Positions 37,492-46,817 of a stretch of 64,000 nt of DNA are shown here, piece by piece. The notes beneath the pieces were generated by a model that had not been told where the DNA came from, did not search any database, and saw only the letters and a list, made by a program, of their open reading frames with translations. Origin of the DNA: Dinoroseobacter sp. (GTDB taxonomy: Bacteria > Pseudomonadota > Alphaproteobacteria > Rhodobacterales > Rhodobacteraceae); assembly GCA_030066795.1 (NCBI GenBank), contig JASJAW010000004.1, forward strand, positions 1 to 64,000, in the 5' to 3' direction. Position numbers and translations under genes: made by a program. Position 1 is the stretch's first letter. Each line of letters begins with the position of its first letter.

Positions 37492-38618
37492 GCCGCGCCA
37501 CCCTGCCGGAGCACGGGCGTCCGGCCCATGTCAGCGTCCACCGCTTCGCGCATCCAGCGTTGCAGATGCATGATCGAGTGTTCCGAGTTCACCCCGCAGG
37601 CCGGATCCACCACCAGCGGCCCCGGCACATAGCCACGGGACTTGAGGCCCCGTTGCACGCTTTCAACGAGGGTAATGTCCTCTTCCACGGTCGTTGCACG
37701 GTCCTGTGCTGCCATCCGGCGCACGGTTTCGTTGTCCTCGCCCCCAACCGAGTACCACCCGCGCCAGACCACAACATGCTCGGCGTCGATCGCTCGCCAG
37801 TGGTAGGTGTTCAGCAGATTGCCCGGATAGACCTGGAACGAAAACATCGGCCACAGAAACCAGGACGAGTATTTTTCGTTATTTGGGTATCCACTCTCGA
37901 TGTCGTAGGCCATTTGATCGAGCGAGGAGCATTCGGTGGTGTGCCGCAGGCAATAGCCTTGTGGGAGGATGTTATAGGTCTCGGGCTTTATCACGCCCGA
38001 GGAAAAGGTCGGATGGTTCAGGCTGCAATGGTAGCATTCTGAATAGTTCTCGACCGAGACCTTCCAGTTGCAGCGCTCGTGAATCTCGACCCATTCCAGC
38101 GGTTTCAACTCGGCCCAATGGGGGATGAAGGACTCCAGCTCAGCCCTTGCGCCGGGGAACCAATCCTCCATCGGAGTGGCGTCCGGGTCCAGATTGACGA
38201 AGATAAACCCGAGCAGGATTTCGGTTCGCACTTCAGTCAGGCAGATCTTCGATTTGTCGAAGCCGGGCACCGCTTTGATATTCGGTCCCGCGCGTAGCTG
38301 CCCAGTCAGTTCATAGGTCCAGGCGTGGTAGGGGCAGACCACGACGCGGGTGGTGCCCGACCCTTCGACCAGTTGATGCGCGCGGTGCTGGCAGACGTTG
38401 TAGAAGGTGCGGATTACCCCGTCGCGGCCCATTATCGAAAAGAGGCTCTCGCCAGCCAGGTCGAACGCGAAATAATCGCCGGGGTTCTCCAACTGGCTGG
38501 CATGACCGGCAAACTGCCAAGTGCGTGCCAGAAGGCCCGAGCGTTCCACCGCAAAGACCTGCGGATCGGTATAGTAGAACGCGTCAAGCGATCGGGTCGG
38601 AAGCTGGGACACGGTCAT
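37488..38618 (-). CDS. Rieske-type oxygenase alpha subunit (quaternary-amine oxygenase-like)
   Basis: 376 residues. Rieske 2Fe-2S ligands C76-x-H78 and C95-x2-H98; mononuclear iron ligands His197, His202 and Asp314. The residue bridging the two centres, usually Asp, is Glu194 (ENYSECYHC), as described for carnitine oxygenase CntA and seen in related betaine oxygenases. Predicted activity is N-demethylation or C-N cleavage of a quaternary ammonium compound, for example glycine, proline or hydroxyproline betaine, or carnitine. No reductase gene accompanies it. Operon RpiR-Rieske-ALDH-CMD, with 4-base overlaps at both its ends. Confidence 0.9.
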   Translation of the reverse strand: MTVSQLPTRSLDAFYYTDPQVFAVERSGLLARTWQFAGHASQLENPGDYFAFDLAGESLFSIMGRDGVIRTFYNVCQHRAHQLVEGSGTTRVVVCPYHAWTYELTGQLRAGPNIKAVPGFDKSKICLTEVRTEILLGFIFVNLDPDATPMEDWFPGARAELESFIPHWAELKPLEWVEIHERCNWKVSVENYSECYHCSLNHPTFSSGVIKPETYNILPQGYCLRHTTECSSLDQMAYDIESGYPNNEKYSSWFLWPMFSFQVYPGNLLNTYHWRAIDAEHVVVWRGWYSVGGEDNETVRRMAAQDRATTVEEDITLVESVQRGLKSRGYVPGPLVVDPACGVNSEHSIMHLQRWMREAVDADMGRTPVLRQGGAA

Positions 38619-39502
38619 TTCGGGTCATCCACGTAAAGGCCAAGCTGGTGGCGGCGTTTGTGAAACTGCGTGACTCGCGCGACGATTTCGTCGGACGACA
38701 CGGCGACAACAAAGCTCAGCAGAGTTTCGAGAAGCGCGACGAGCGAGATCGAGGAGGGAAAGAACTGAGGCGTTTCGACAGAGACAACGAAGCCATGGTT
38801 TGCCATGCGAATAATCGGGCTCGCCGGGCTGTCTGACAGTGCGATGATCTTGACGCCTTGTTCCTTTGCGATCTTCACCGCGTCGATCACTTCGCTGCGG
38901 AACGGGCTTGAGGTCATTGCGATAAGAACGTCGTTCCCGTCTGCCCAAGCCAGATCGTCGGCCGGGGTCGAGCCCGGGCGCGGGATCGCGTGAAAATCGG
39001 TCATACCCGTGGAGGCTAGGTACGTGAAGTTCCGCGCGATTGAATTGTTGACGCCCACCCCAAGCGTGAACACCTGCCGCGAGGTCCAGATATCGCGCGC
39101 GGCCCGTTCTAATTGTTCCGAAGAGATATCAGCGAAGGTCTGTTCAATGTTCTGGATCGCGGCGCCCACCATATCGGCGTAGAGCTCGCCAAGTTCGCCT
39201 GACCGGCTAATCCCCTGAAGCCAGCGGGCGCGGTCAGGGAAGCTGACGCTGCCTTTCCGGATCGCATCCCGGAAGGGCTCGCGAAAATCTTCATACCCTT
39301 CGAACCCGACTTGCCGCGCCATCCGCACGACCGTGTTCGGTTTCACCTGGGCCGCACTCGCGATCTCGCGCACGGTGGAAACGCCCACCTCCGTGGGGTT
39401 TTCCAGAACATAGCGCGCGGCCTTCTGCGCCTCGGGAGTCAGGCTGTCGAGCTCTTCTGTCAGGCGGCTCAGAATCTTTTGTGATACATTTGTCCCATTC
39501 AT
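38615..39502 (-). CDS. RpiR/MurR-family transcriptional regulator
   Basis: 295 residues from the ATG at 39502. The N-terminal HTH (KAARYVLENPTEVGVSTVREIASAAQVKPNTVVRMARQVGF in outline) and the C-terminal SIS domain (about 120-270; VFTLGVGVNNSIARNF, DVLIAMTSSPFRSEVIDAVKIAKEQGVKIIALSDS in outline) are clear. SIS domains usually bind phosphosugars, but members of this branch in roseobacters control amine and carbon catabolism. It is the first gene of the operon with the Rieske oxygenase and divergent from the second GcvT-family gene, so likely controls both. The shorter start is preferred because sequence upstream lacks family similarity. Confidence 0.88.
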   Translation of the reverse strand: MNGTNVSQKILSRLTEELDSLTPEAQKAARYVLENPTEVGVSTVREIASAAQVKPNTVVRMARQVGFEGYEDFREPFRDAIRKGSVSFPDRARWLQGISRSGELGELYADMVGAAIQNIEQTFADISSEQLERAARDIWTSRQVFTLGVGVNNSIARNFTYLASTGMTDFHAIPRPGSTPADDLAWADGNDVLIAMTSSPFRSEVIDAVKIAKEQGVKIIALSDSPASPIIRMANHGFVVSVETPQFFPSSISLVALLETLLSFVVAVSSDEIVARVTQFHKRRHQLGLYVDDPK

Positions 39503-39569
39503 AGTTGACGATGGTATATCTGTGCATTTACGCCTGTCGAGAGGAAACTTGCGAAAAGTGAGTCTGGCC

Positions 39570-42029
39570 ATGGCGTCTGATTTTCCAAGCCAAGCGCGCG
39601 TTGTCATTGTCGGAGGGGGCATTATGGGGGTGGGCCTTGCCTATCACCTCGCTCATGAAGGCTGGGGGCCCGAGGTGGTCCTTCTGGAAAAGGCGGAACT
39701 GACCAGCGGATCGACCTGGCATGCGGCGGGTCAGATCACGCATTCCACCTCCAGCTTCAGCCTTGGCAAATGCGTTGATTACAACATTGGCCTTTACTCC
39801 GGTGCGCTCGAGGCGGAGACGGGACAAGCCGTCACTTGGCATGGCTGCGGGTCATTTCGACTGGCCTACACGCAAGACGAGATGGACTGGCTGCGTCACA
39901 CGCTGTCGGTCGCGCGCAGTCTCGGGTTCAACATCGATCTTGTCGGACCCGAACAGGTCGCGGCCCTGCACCCGTTCTACAATCTCGACAGCGTGATTGG
40001 TGCGCTTCACACCCCTGACGATGGCCATGTAGACCCCACCAACGTCACCATGGCGCTGGCCGCAGGGGCGCGCGCGAAGGGCGTCCGCATCATCCGCCGC
40101 TGTCAGGCGACCAACATCACGCAAGCCCCAAACGGCGAATGGGTTGTGGAGACTGAAAAGGGCACGATCACCTGCGAGCATGTCGTTAACGCGGGCGGCA
40201 CCTATGCGCGCCAGATGGGAGAGTGGTCGGGGCTGCAACTGCCCATGACCTCCATGACGCACCATTATTTCGTCACTGAACCGGTGCCGGAATTCATGGG
40301 TCTCGACCGCGAGTTGCCGGTGATCCGCGATGACAAGAAGGTCTCCGGCTACATCCGGATGGAACAGAAGCGTGGATTGATCGGGATCTACGAGAAGGAA
40401 AATCCGAATACTGTCTGGGAAGATCATTGCCCCTGGGCGGCGGAGAACGAGTTGTTCGATGCCGATTATGACCGGATCATGCCGTGGCTGGAGGAAAGCC
40501 TGAACCGCATGCCGATCTTCTCTGAGCTTGGCATCACGCGGGAGGTGCATGGCGCGATCTCTCATCCGCCCGACGGCAACCCGTTGATCGGCCCGGCACC
40601 GGGCGTGCGGAATTACTGGTGTTGCTGTGGCACGCAAATCGGGATCGGCTGGGGACCGGGCCTGACCCGCGAGCTGGCGCGCTGGATGGTGCATGGGGCG
40701 GCGGACATCTCCATGCGCGACTACGATCCGCGTCGGTTTGGTAGCTACGCCACGAAAGAGTGGCAGGTGATTAAGGCGAAGGAGGACTATTGCCTCCGAC
40801 ACGAGATCCCGTTCCCGCATTTCAATCGTCTTGCTGGGAGGCCCATCAAACCCTCGCCGCTTTATGAGCGCCTGAAAGAGGCCGGCGCGGTTTACGAGGA
40901 GGTTTACGGGTTCGAACGTCCGCGCTGGTTCGCCAAGGGCGGCGTCGCACAGGAGGATCATTACTCCTTCCGCCGCACCGTGGTGGACGATCTGGTCGCC
41001 GCCGAGGTCCGCGCGGTTCGAGAGAAGGCGGGCATTATGGACGTCACCGCCTTCACCAAAGTGATGGTGGAGGGGCCAGATGCCTACGCCCTTTTGGACC
41101 GCCTCACCTCCAACCGGATGCCGCAGAAGACCGGCTCGATTGCGCTGACGTATATGCTGAATGAACGCGGGCGGATTGAACTGGAAACCACGCTTGTGCG
41201 CATGGCGGACGATAAGTTCTACCTTGTTTGCGCGGCCTTCTTTGAACAACGCCTGCTCGATCACCTGGCCAAGCATCGCGACGGAGAAGACGTGACCGTC
41301 ACGGCGCTCTCGGACAGCTGGTCGGCGCTGGCGCTGAACGGTCCTTGCGCGCGCGATTTCCTCGCCGCCTGCACCGCGGCACCGCTCGACAATGCGAGCT
41401 TTCGCTGGCTTTCGGCACAGCAGATCACGCTCGCCGGGCATAAGGTCTGGGCGTTCCGGATGTCCTATGCCGGCGAACTGGGCTGGGAAATCCACATGCC
41501 CGACGCCGCCTTGCAGGATGTTTACGAGGCACTTTGGTCCGCAGGCCAACCCTATGGTCTGGTGAACTACGGCAGTTTCGCCATGAACGTGATGCGGATG
41601 GAGAAAGGGTTCAAAGGGGCAGGGGAGCTCACAAACGAAGTTACCCTGGCCGAAGCCGACGTGCTGCGGTTCGCGCGGGCTGACAAAGAGTATCTCGGCA
41701 AGGACCGGACGCTTAATGAAGACAAGGCTTGGCTTTGCGCATATCTGGAGATTGAGCCTCAGGGTCAGATCGACGGGCATGGTGGAGAGGCAGTCCTGCT
41801 CAACGGGCAAGTGGTCGGCTCTACAGCCTCTATTGTGCATGGTCACACGGTCGGCAAAGGCTTGGCCTTCGCATACGTAGCCCCTGACGCAGCAACGCCC
41901 GGAACCGTGCTTGAAGTTGTCATCCACGGCACGCCTCGCACCGCGCGCGTCTTGGAGGACCCGGCCTATGACGCGCAAAGCCTTTTGCCGCGCACCGATG
42001 TGGCTCCGCACGTGGCGGTGGCGGAATGA
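39570..42029 (+). CDS. FAD-dependent GcvT-family dehydrogenase (dimethylglycine dehydrogenase-like), second copy
   Basis: About 819 residues. FAD domain VVIVGGGIMGVGLAYHLAHEGW, the STWHAAGQ motif with the probable covalent-FAD His, GDGNPLIGPAPGVRNYW-type C-terminus of the oxidase domain, FAO_M linker and a full GcvT domain (FAMNVMRMEKGFKGAGE). It resembles dimethylglycine dehydrogenase more closely than the copy at 30.4 kb does (HTPDDGHVDPTNVTMALAAGARAKG). Start ATG 39570 or GTG 39559; neither has a strong ribosome site. Overlaps the next gene by four bases. Presumably demethylates an N-methylated amino acid released by the oxygenase. Confidence 0.9.
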   Translation: MASDFPSQARVVIVGGGIMGVGLAYHLAHEGWGPEVVLLEKAELTSGSTWHAAGQITHSTSSFSLGKCVDYNIGLYSGALEAETGQAVTWHGCGSFRLAYTQDEMDWLRHTLSVARSLGFNIDLVGPEQVAALHPFYNLDSVIGALHTPDDGHVDPTNVTMALAAGARAKGVRIIRRCQATNITQAPNGEWVVETEKGTITCEHVVNAGGTYARQMGEWSGLQLPMTSMTHHYFVTEPVPEFMGLDRELPVIRDDKKVSGYIRMEQKRGLIGIYEKENPNTVWEDHCPWAAENELFDADYDRIMPWLEESLNRMPIFSELGITREVHGAISHPPDGNPLIGPAPGVRNYWCCCGTQIGIGWGPGLTRELARWMVHGAADISMRDYDPRRFGSYATKEWQVIKAKEDYCLRHEIPFPHFNRLAGRPIKPSPLYERLKEAGAVYEEVYGFERPRWFAKGGVAQEDHYSFRRTVVDDLVAAEVRAVREKAGIMDVTAFTKVMVEGPDAYALLDRLTSNRMPQKTGSIALTYMLNERGRIELETTLVRMADDKFYLVCAAFFEQRLLDHLAKHRDGEDVTVTALSDSWSALALNGPCARDFLAACTAAPLDNASFRWLSAQQITLAGHKVWAFRMSYAGELGWEIHMPDAALQDVYEALWSAGQPYGLVNYGSFAMNVMRMEKGFKGAGELTNEVTLAEADVLRFARADKEYLGKDRTLNEDKAWLCAYLEIEPQGQIDGHGGEAVLLNGQVVGSTASIVHGHTVGKGLAFAYVAPDAATPGTVLEVVIHGTPRTARVLEDPAYDAQSLLPRTDVAPHVAVAE

Positions 42030-43177
42030 CCGGACCGATGAGCAGAACCGAGGCGCGCAGCCGGTCCGGCAACCCGGTGATCCGGCGCCTTTCGCTCTGG
42101 ACTGTGCCCCTTACGAGCCATGAGACCTATCACATGGCGGCGGGCAAAACCTGTGCCACCGTCGATACGGTCGTCATCGCGCTTGAGACCGACACCGGGC
42201 TGACGGGTTGGGGCGAGGTCTGCCCGATCCCGCATTACCTGCCAGCCTACGCCAATGGCGTCGCGCCTGCGCTGCAGGAGGTTGCACATCTGCTAATAGG
42301 GGCAGATCCGGTTGGCCCCGAGGCGCTGATGGCAAAGCTTGATGCGTGGCTAATGGGCCATGTCTACGCGAAATCTGCGGTTGATATCGCGCTTTGGGAC
42401 CTGACCGCACAGGTCGCGGGACTACCGCTATATGCGCTGCTCGGCGGCAAACGCAGTGATCAGCTGCCACTCTATCACTCGGTCACAAGTGTTGCGCCCG
42501 ACGAGATGGCGCGTATCGCGCGAGAGGCGCAGAAACAGGGAGTCACGCAGTTCCAGGCAAAGCTGGGCGCATCGGGAGACTGGCAAACCGATGTAGAGCG
42601 CCTGGTCAAGGTCCGCGAAGCGATCGGGGAAGGGCCACTTCTGTACGGCGATTGGAATTGTGGCGCGGATCGTCTTCACGCGACCCGCGTGGGTCGCGCT
42701 GTGTGTGACCGCGACGTCATGCTCGAACAACCGTGCCGAACGCTCGACGAATGCGCGGCGGTTCGGTCCGCAACGGGTCTCCCGATGAAGATTGACGAAC
42801 TCGCCCATGACACAGCGAGCCTGCTCGAGGCTCAGGCGCTGGGCTGTCTGGATGCGGTGGCGCTGAAGCTATCGAAGTTCGGTGGGCTGTCCGCTTTGCG
42901 TCGCGCCCGCGATCTTTGCCTGCATCTTGGAACGAAGATGTGTATCGAGGATACTTGGGGCAGTGACATCGCGATGGCCGCCGCGCTCCATCTCGCCGCC
43001 GCGACCGACCCGCGCCTCGTGCTGAACGTGTGTGACCTGTCGGGCTATGTCGCGCCGCGGCTTGATCCCACCGCGCCGACGCGCATCGGTGCATTTATCT
43101 GTCCTCCGCAGGGACCCGGTTTGGGTGTCTATCCTGATCGCGATCTGCTCGGCACCCCACAACTGGTACTGGATTGA
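42026..43177 (+). CDS. Mandelate racemase/muconate lactonizing enzyme family, HpbD-like
   Basis: 383 residues. Enolase-superfamily (beta/alpha)7-beta barrel with catalytic lysines Lys179 (QFQAKLG) and Lys281 (ALKLSKFGG), and metal ligands Asp209, Glu234 (VMLEQPCRTL) and Asp257 (KIDE). The motifs GHVYAKSAVDIALWDL, LEQPCRTLDE and the pair of lysines resemble what I remember of hydroxyproline-betaine 2-epimerase HpbD and cis-3-hydroxyproline dehydratase. It lies next to a Rieske oxygenase and DMGDH-like enzymes, which fits betaine catabolism. Substrate not proven; 1,1-proton transfer (racemase/epimerase) is the most likely chemistry. Confidence 0.85.
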   Translation: MTGPMSRTEARSRSGNPVIRRLSLWTVPLTSHETYHMAAGKTCATVDTVVIALETDTGLTGWGEVCPIPHYLPAYANGVAPALQEVAHLLIGADPVGPEALMAKLDAWLMGHVYAKSAVDIALWDLTAQVAGLPLYALLGGKRSDQLPLYHSVTSVAPDEMARIAREAQKQGVTQFQAKLGASGDWQTDVERLVKVREAIGEGPLLYGDWNCGADRLHATRVGRAVCDRDVMLEQPCRTLDECAAVRSATGLPMKIDELAHDTASLLEAQALGCLDAVALKLSKFGGLSALRRARDLCLHLGTKMCIEDTWGSDIAMAAALHLAAATDPRLVLNVCDLSGYVAPRLDPTAPTRIGAFICPPQGPGLGVYPDRDLLGTPQLVLD

Positions 43178-43181
43178 GCCA

Positions 43182-44456
43182 ATGCTGAAGATACTGAGCC
43201 AGGAGGATTGGATCGAGCGCGCAAAAACTGTCCTGCCTGCAGCCGGGTTTGGCAACTTCGATGCCAGTGTAATTATCGCGCGCGGGGAGGGGGCACGGGT
43301 TTGGGACGAGGACGGCAAAGAGTATGTGGACTACCTTATCGGCTCTGGTCCCATGCTGCTCGGCCATGGCCACCCCGAAGTGACGGAGGCTGTGCTAGAA
43401 CAATTGCCAAAAGGCATGACTTTCTTCGCAAACAACACCAAGGGGATCGAACTTGCCGAGGCGATTGTCGACGCCGTTCCTTGCTGCGAACAGGTCCGCT
43501 TCGTAACCTCGGGCGGCGAGGCGGATATGTATGCGATCCGTCTTGCGCGGGCCTTCACCGGGCGTTCCAAGATTCTGAAGTTCGAAGGTGGCTATCACGG
43601 GATGAGCGCAGAGGCGCAGATGAGCCTCGCTCCCCAAAAGCAGGTCAACTTCCCAACACCAGTCCCTGATAGTGCCGGTATCCCCAATGGCGTGGCAGAG
43701 CAGGTGCTTATCGCACCGTTCAACGACCTTAGCGCTGTTTCGTCCCTGCTTGTGGAGCACACCGATATAGCCGCGATCATTATCGAACCGCTCCAGCGGA
43801 TCATTCCGCCTCGACCGGGGTTTCTGGAAGGATTGCGTGTGTTGTGTGACCAGCACGATGTACTTTTGATTTTCGATGAGATCGTCACTGGCTTCCGTTT
43901 GGACTACGGGGGGGCTCAGGAAAGATATGGCGTCGTTCCGGATATCTGTACGCTCGGGAAAGTTATCGGCGGGGGCTTTCCCCTAGCGGCTCTGGGCGCT
44001 CGGGCCGACATCATGGCGCATTTCGATAAGAGCGTCGTGGGCCAAGACGGCTGGTTGATGCAACTGGGCACTCTGTCCGGCAATCCAATTGCGGCCACTG
44101 CCGGCTTGAAGACTTTGGAGATTTTGCGGCGCCCGGGCCAATACGCGCGTTTGAGGAAATTGGGGCGGTCCGTGATGGAGATGCAGTCAAAAGCGCTCAC
44201 AAACGCTGGTGTACCGCATCGCTTCTGCGGGGACCCGACCTTATTTGATGTTTATTTCACCGAGAATCTATGTAGCGATTATCGCAGCGCCCGCCATTCA
44301 AATCCTGCCCGAGCGACCGTCTGGAACGAGACCCTTCGTGCGCTCGGCGTCTTCAAATCCGCAAATAAAATATACTCTTCGCTTGCCTTAACGGAAGAGG
44401 ATTTAGAGTTGACGCACGACGCAGTTGAAGTTGCCGCTAAAGCTCTGATTAAATAA
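43182..44456 (+). CDS. Class III aminotransferase (glutamate-1-semialdehyde aminomutase-like)
   Basis: 424 residues from the ATG at 43182, four bases after the previous stop. PLP-binding Lys260 in CTLGKVIGGGFPLAAL, the FDEIVTGFR motif (Asp pairing with the PLP ring nitrogen) and VTSGGEADMYAIRLARA are all clear. The overall pattern is closest to the HemL-like branch used in catabolic clusters rather than to true heme biosynthesis. It probably transaminates an amino acid or amino aldehyde formed from the methylated amine. Third gene of the operon DMGDH-like, MLE-like, aminotransferase. Confidence 0.9.
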   Translation: MLKILSQEDWIERAKTVLPAAGFGNFDASVIIARGEGARVWDEDGKEYVDYLIGSGPMLLGHGHPEVTEAVLEQLPKGMTFFANNTKGIELAEAIVDAVPCCEQVRFVTSGGEADMYAIRLARAFTGRSKILKFEGGYHGMSAEAQMSLAPQKQVNFPTPVPDSAGIPNGVAEQVLIAPFNDLSAVSSLLVEHTDIAAIIIEPLQRIIPPRPGFLEGLRVLCDQHDVLLIFDEIVTGFRLDYGGAQERYGVVPDICTLGKVIGGGFPLAALGARADIMAHFDKSVVGQDGWLMQLGTLSGNPIAATAGLKTLEILRRPGQYARLRKLGRSVMEMQSKALTNAGVPHRFCGDPTLFDVYFTENLCSDYRSARHSNPARATVWNETLRALGVFKSANKIYSSLALTEEDLELTHDAVEVAAKALIK

Positions 44457-45149
44457 TTGAAAGCGCTTGTTTCCTCTCGTTGGACGCGGCATCGTCGCGC
44501 TGATGACTTGGTCATTCCCAGTGTCCAGCGACCACAAGTGAGAAACGAGATCGCCTTCTCTTTACAAAGCCCGCTCAAACATACTGTTTTCGTTGTGTTT
44601 GTTTCAATTGGGGTGTCGGTCTCGTTTGCTGTACTCGGACAGCTTATTGGGATGGATTGGGAAAGCGTTCTGTTCGGGGTAGGGCAAGAGGACTCTGCTT
44701 GGAATGGACTGATCAACCTTTCCGGAATTTTTTGCATGGTCGCAGCGGGAGCGTTAAGTATCCGGGCGCTCCTAAGCGGCCGCCGGCCTCTTGGCCTTTT
44801 TGCAACCATCGCATTGCTTTGTACGCTGTTTTCATTAGATGATTTTTTCAATCTACACCAAGATGCAGTGCCCAGATATACAGCAGTATATGTGATGCTA
44901 TGGGGTGCAGTTTACGTTCAGGCTATTCCATATACCGGCAATAGGTTCGTTTGGCCTATGCTGGTTTTCGGTATAGTAATGGCAGCCTCTCTGAGTGTGG
45001 ACCAGGTCGGTTATAGCCTTCCAATGTCAAAGTTTCATGGTCTTTGGTCGATCAGTGTGCTTTTGGAAGATTCTTTTAAGCTTTCAGGTTCGGTTGTTTT
45101 ATTTCTAGCCTTGCTTGGAGAAATGAATGAGAGGAAGTCTCCTCCATAG
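44457..45149 (+). CDS. Polytopic membrane protein, function unknown
   Basis: Up to 230 residues with about six hydrophobic segments (about 40-62, 82-108, 112-130, 142-160, 168-186 and 208-226). No family recognised. Acidic/histidine residues occur in SLDDFFNLHQDAVP between helices. The frame opens at a TTG immediately after the aminotransferase stop; a GTG at 44538 is an equally plausible start and removes a basic leader. The base composition is lower in GC than the catabolic genes upstream, marking the beginning of the variable surface-sugar patch. Confidence 0.62.
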   Translation: MKALVSSRWTRHRRADDLVIPSVQRPQVRNEIAFSLQSPLKHTVFVVFVSIGVSVSFAVLGQLIGMDWESVLFGVGQEDSAWNGLINLSGIFCMVAAGALSIRALLSGRRPLGLFATIALLCTLFSLDDFFNLHQDAVPRYTAVYVMLWGAVYVQAIPYTGNRFVWPMLVFGIVMAASLSVDQVGYSLPMSKFHGLWSISVLLEDSFKLSGSVVLFLALLGEMNERKSPP

Positions 45150-45319
45150 TGTATCCAGCGTGGTCTCACTGCCATGAGTTCATCATTGCGCCTGTAAGAA
45201 AGCTCTCTCTAATATTGAGAAGGCCTGCCTGCCGATTTTTGTTTCATGACTGGGTGCGATACCAAGCACGCAGAGTAGGCCCTGGATGCTCTCACTTAAC
45301 CCAAAACGGTTAAAGATGG

Positions 45320-46402
45320 TTATTCGATCAGCGGCTTCAGAATTTTGATGAATTCTTTTTCTTCAAAGTATTTCAAGTATGCGTTCCGTGCGTTTTCGAT
45401 TATCTCTTCTGCTTCATTCCAATTATTAAGATAATACCTGCATTTTTCGTTAAGGTCAGATAGATCCCATTTTACCGGAACATAGGTCTTTCCGGGATCG
45501 AAAATGTCTGGGTAGGTTTGGATGTGATCGATAGATGGCTTTATCAAAAGGCATCCATAGGCAACAGCTTCATAGTCGCGCCAACTAACCTCGCCCCAGC
45601 CAAACGGGCTAAAGGCAATTTTTGCGCGCTTTATCTCTCTAAAATACTGTCGGCTTGAAATTGTCTTTGTCTCGGCGTGCTCGCCACTAACTGCAAGGCG
45701 AAATTCGGATTCGAGTTTACAAAGCTCATCGACAGCTTCCTTTCGATGCTGCCCATACCACTCGTTCAAATCCTTTGATCCGTAAGAAACTCTACAGAAA
45801 ATATCAATACTGCGTTTGGGTTTAGTCAAGCGCTCAAAGAGGTTTGGGTTAAGTGCGCGTTTGAACCGCGGTATCGTCGTAATGAACCAGCCGGAGATTA
45901 TCCGGTTGCTAAACCCTTCTGGGACGGTAGAGCCGACATCCCATGACTCGATATTATAGTTATGGTAGCGCGCCAGGTGGTCGGTAACAAATGTGCCACC
46001 GAGATACTCCTTTTCATAGAGATCCGGAGTTCTCAACGACTGATACTTGATAATATAATCCACACTGTCTGCTACGCACAGAAACCTTCCGGTCGCCTGG
46101 TCCCATGGATCCAGGAGGATAATCTTTTTTGAGGGAAACAGATTACGGATATGCCGAAAAAACGCTACCGCATCAGATGGGCTTTCGTGCCATGTTGGAC
46201 GGAAAATGAAAATATCATAGCTCGAAATATCAGGTTTCGTTTCGAGAATTTGATAGAAGTCCTTGAAGTGTGAAGCATCGATATGGTCGAATTCGAGACC
46301 AAGTGTTTCTTTCAAATCCGTCCTGTAATCAAAAAACGGATATAGCTGCGCATATGCGATTTGATCATTTTCGCTGTAGCGTCCTACGAGAAGTGCTTTC
46401 AT
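45320..46402 (-). CDS. Glycosyltransferase-like protein (family 1-type C-terminal motif)
   Basis: 360 residues. The C-terminal part has KIAFSPFGWGEVSWRDYEAVAYGCLLIKP, the E-x(7)-E-like nucleotide-sugar pattern of GT-B glycosyltransferases (glycosyltransferase family 1-like spore-maturation/CgeB-type), preceded by an N-terminal half with alternating strands and helices. Donor and acceptor are unknown. The gene is markedly AT-richer than its surroundings, which suggests acquisition by transfer. ATG 46402 begins the domain; the frame stays open upstream without family sequence. Divergent from rfbF. Confidence 0.78.
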   Translation of the reverse strand: MKALLVGRYSENDQIAYAQLYPFFDYRTDLKETLGLEFDHIDASHFKDFYQILETKPDISSYDIFIFRPTWHESPSDAVAFFRHIRNLFPSKKIILLDPWDQATGRFLCVADSVDYIIKYQSLRTPDLYEKEYLGGTFVTDHLARYHNYNIESWDVGSTVPEGFSNRIISGWFITTIPRFKRALNPNLFERLTKPKRSIDIFCRVSYGSKDLNEWYGQHRKEAVDELCKLESEFRLAVSGEHAETKTISSRQYFREIKRAKIAFSPFGWGEVSWRDYEAVAYGCLLIKPSIDHIQTYPDIFDPGKTYVPVKWDLSDLNEKCRYYLNNWNEAEEIIENARNAYLKYFEEKEFIKILKPLIE

Positions 46403-46817
46403 GTGAAATGATGCTCTTCTTTTGCCGACACCAAACAGCCGGTCAGCCGGGTCCAAAACTGCATATCACCTTCCAAAACTGTTTGTTTCTACCGACACTG
46501 AGCGTGCGCCCGAAAAGGGTGCGCTAACCCGCTTGCGTGCAACCGGCTTTCAACCGAGCGTCATACAAGGCTACGGTCGAAGCGAATGCAAGAGTCGCAA
46601 GAGCGATGTGCTGTTGGCCCCATCGTTTGTTTGCCTGAGCGAGCAAATCGCTGAATATCGGCTACACTTTTTGCAAAACGGGAGACAAACACCCGGAATC
46701 GCCCGATGCAGGTTGACCAATCGTCGACCCCGATGGGAGGGTAGCAACGAATTCATCAATTGGTGGGCATCTGAAAGCGCGCGCATAGTCATTTTTTGGA
46801 CGCGCCCCACTGCGACA
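46403..46817. other. Intergenic region between glycosyltransferase and rfbF
   Basis: About 415 bases that should carry divergent promoters. The rfbF frame happens to be open through much of it but the encoded sequence is not protein-like. No RNA, repeat or operator recognised. Possibly contains decayed coding sequence. Confidence 0.45.

Noticed and set aside
39852-42011. A very long open frame (over 700 codons) on the minus strand
   Set aside because: It lies exactly antisense to the GcvT-family dehydrogenase, has no family motifs, and is a by-product of high GC and codon bias.
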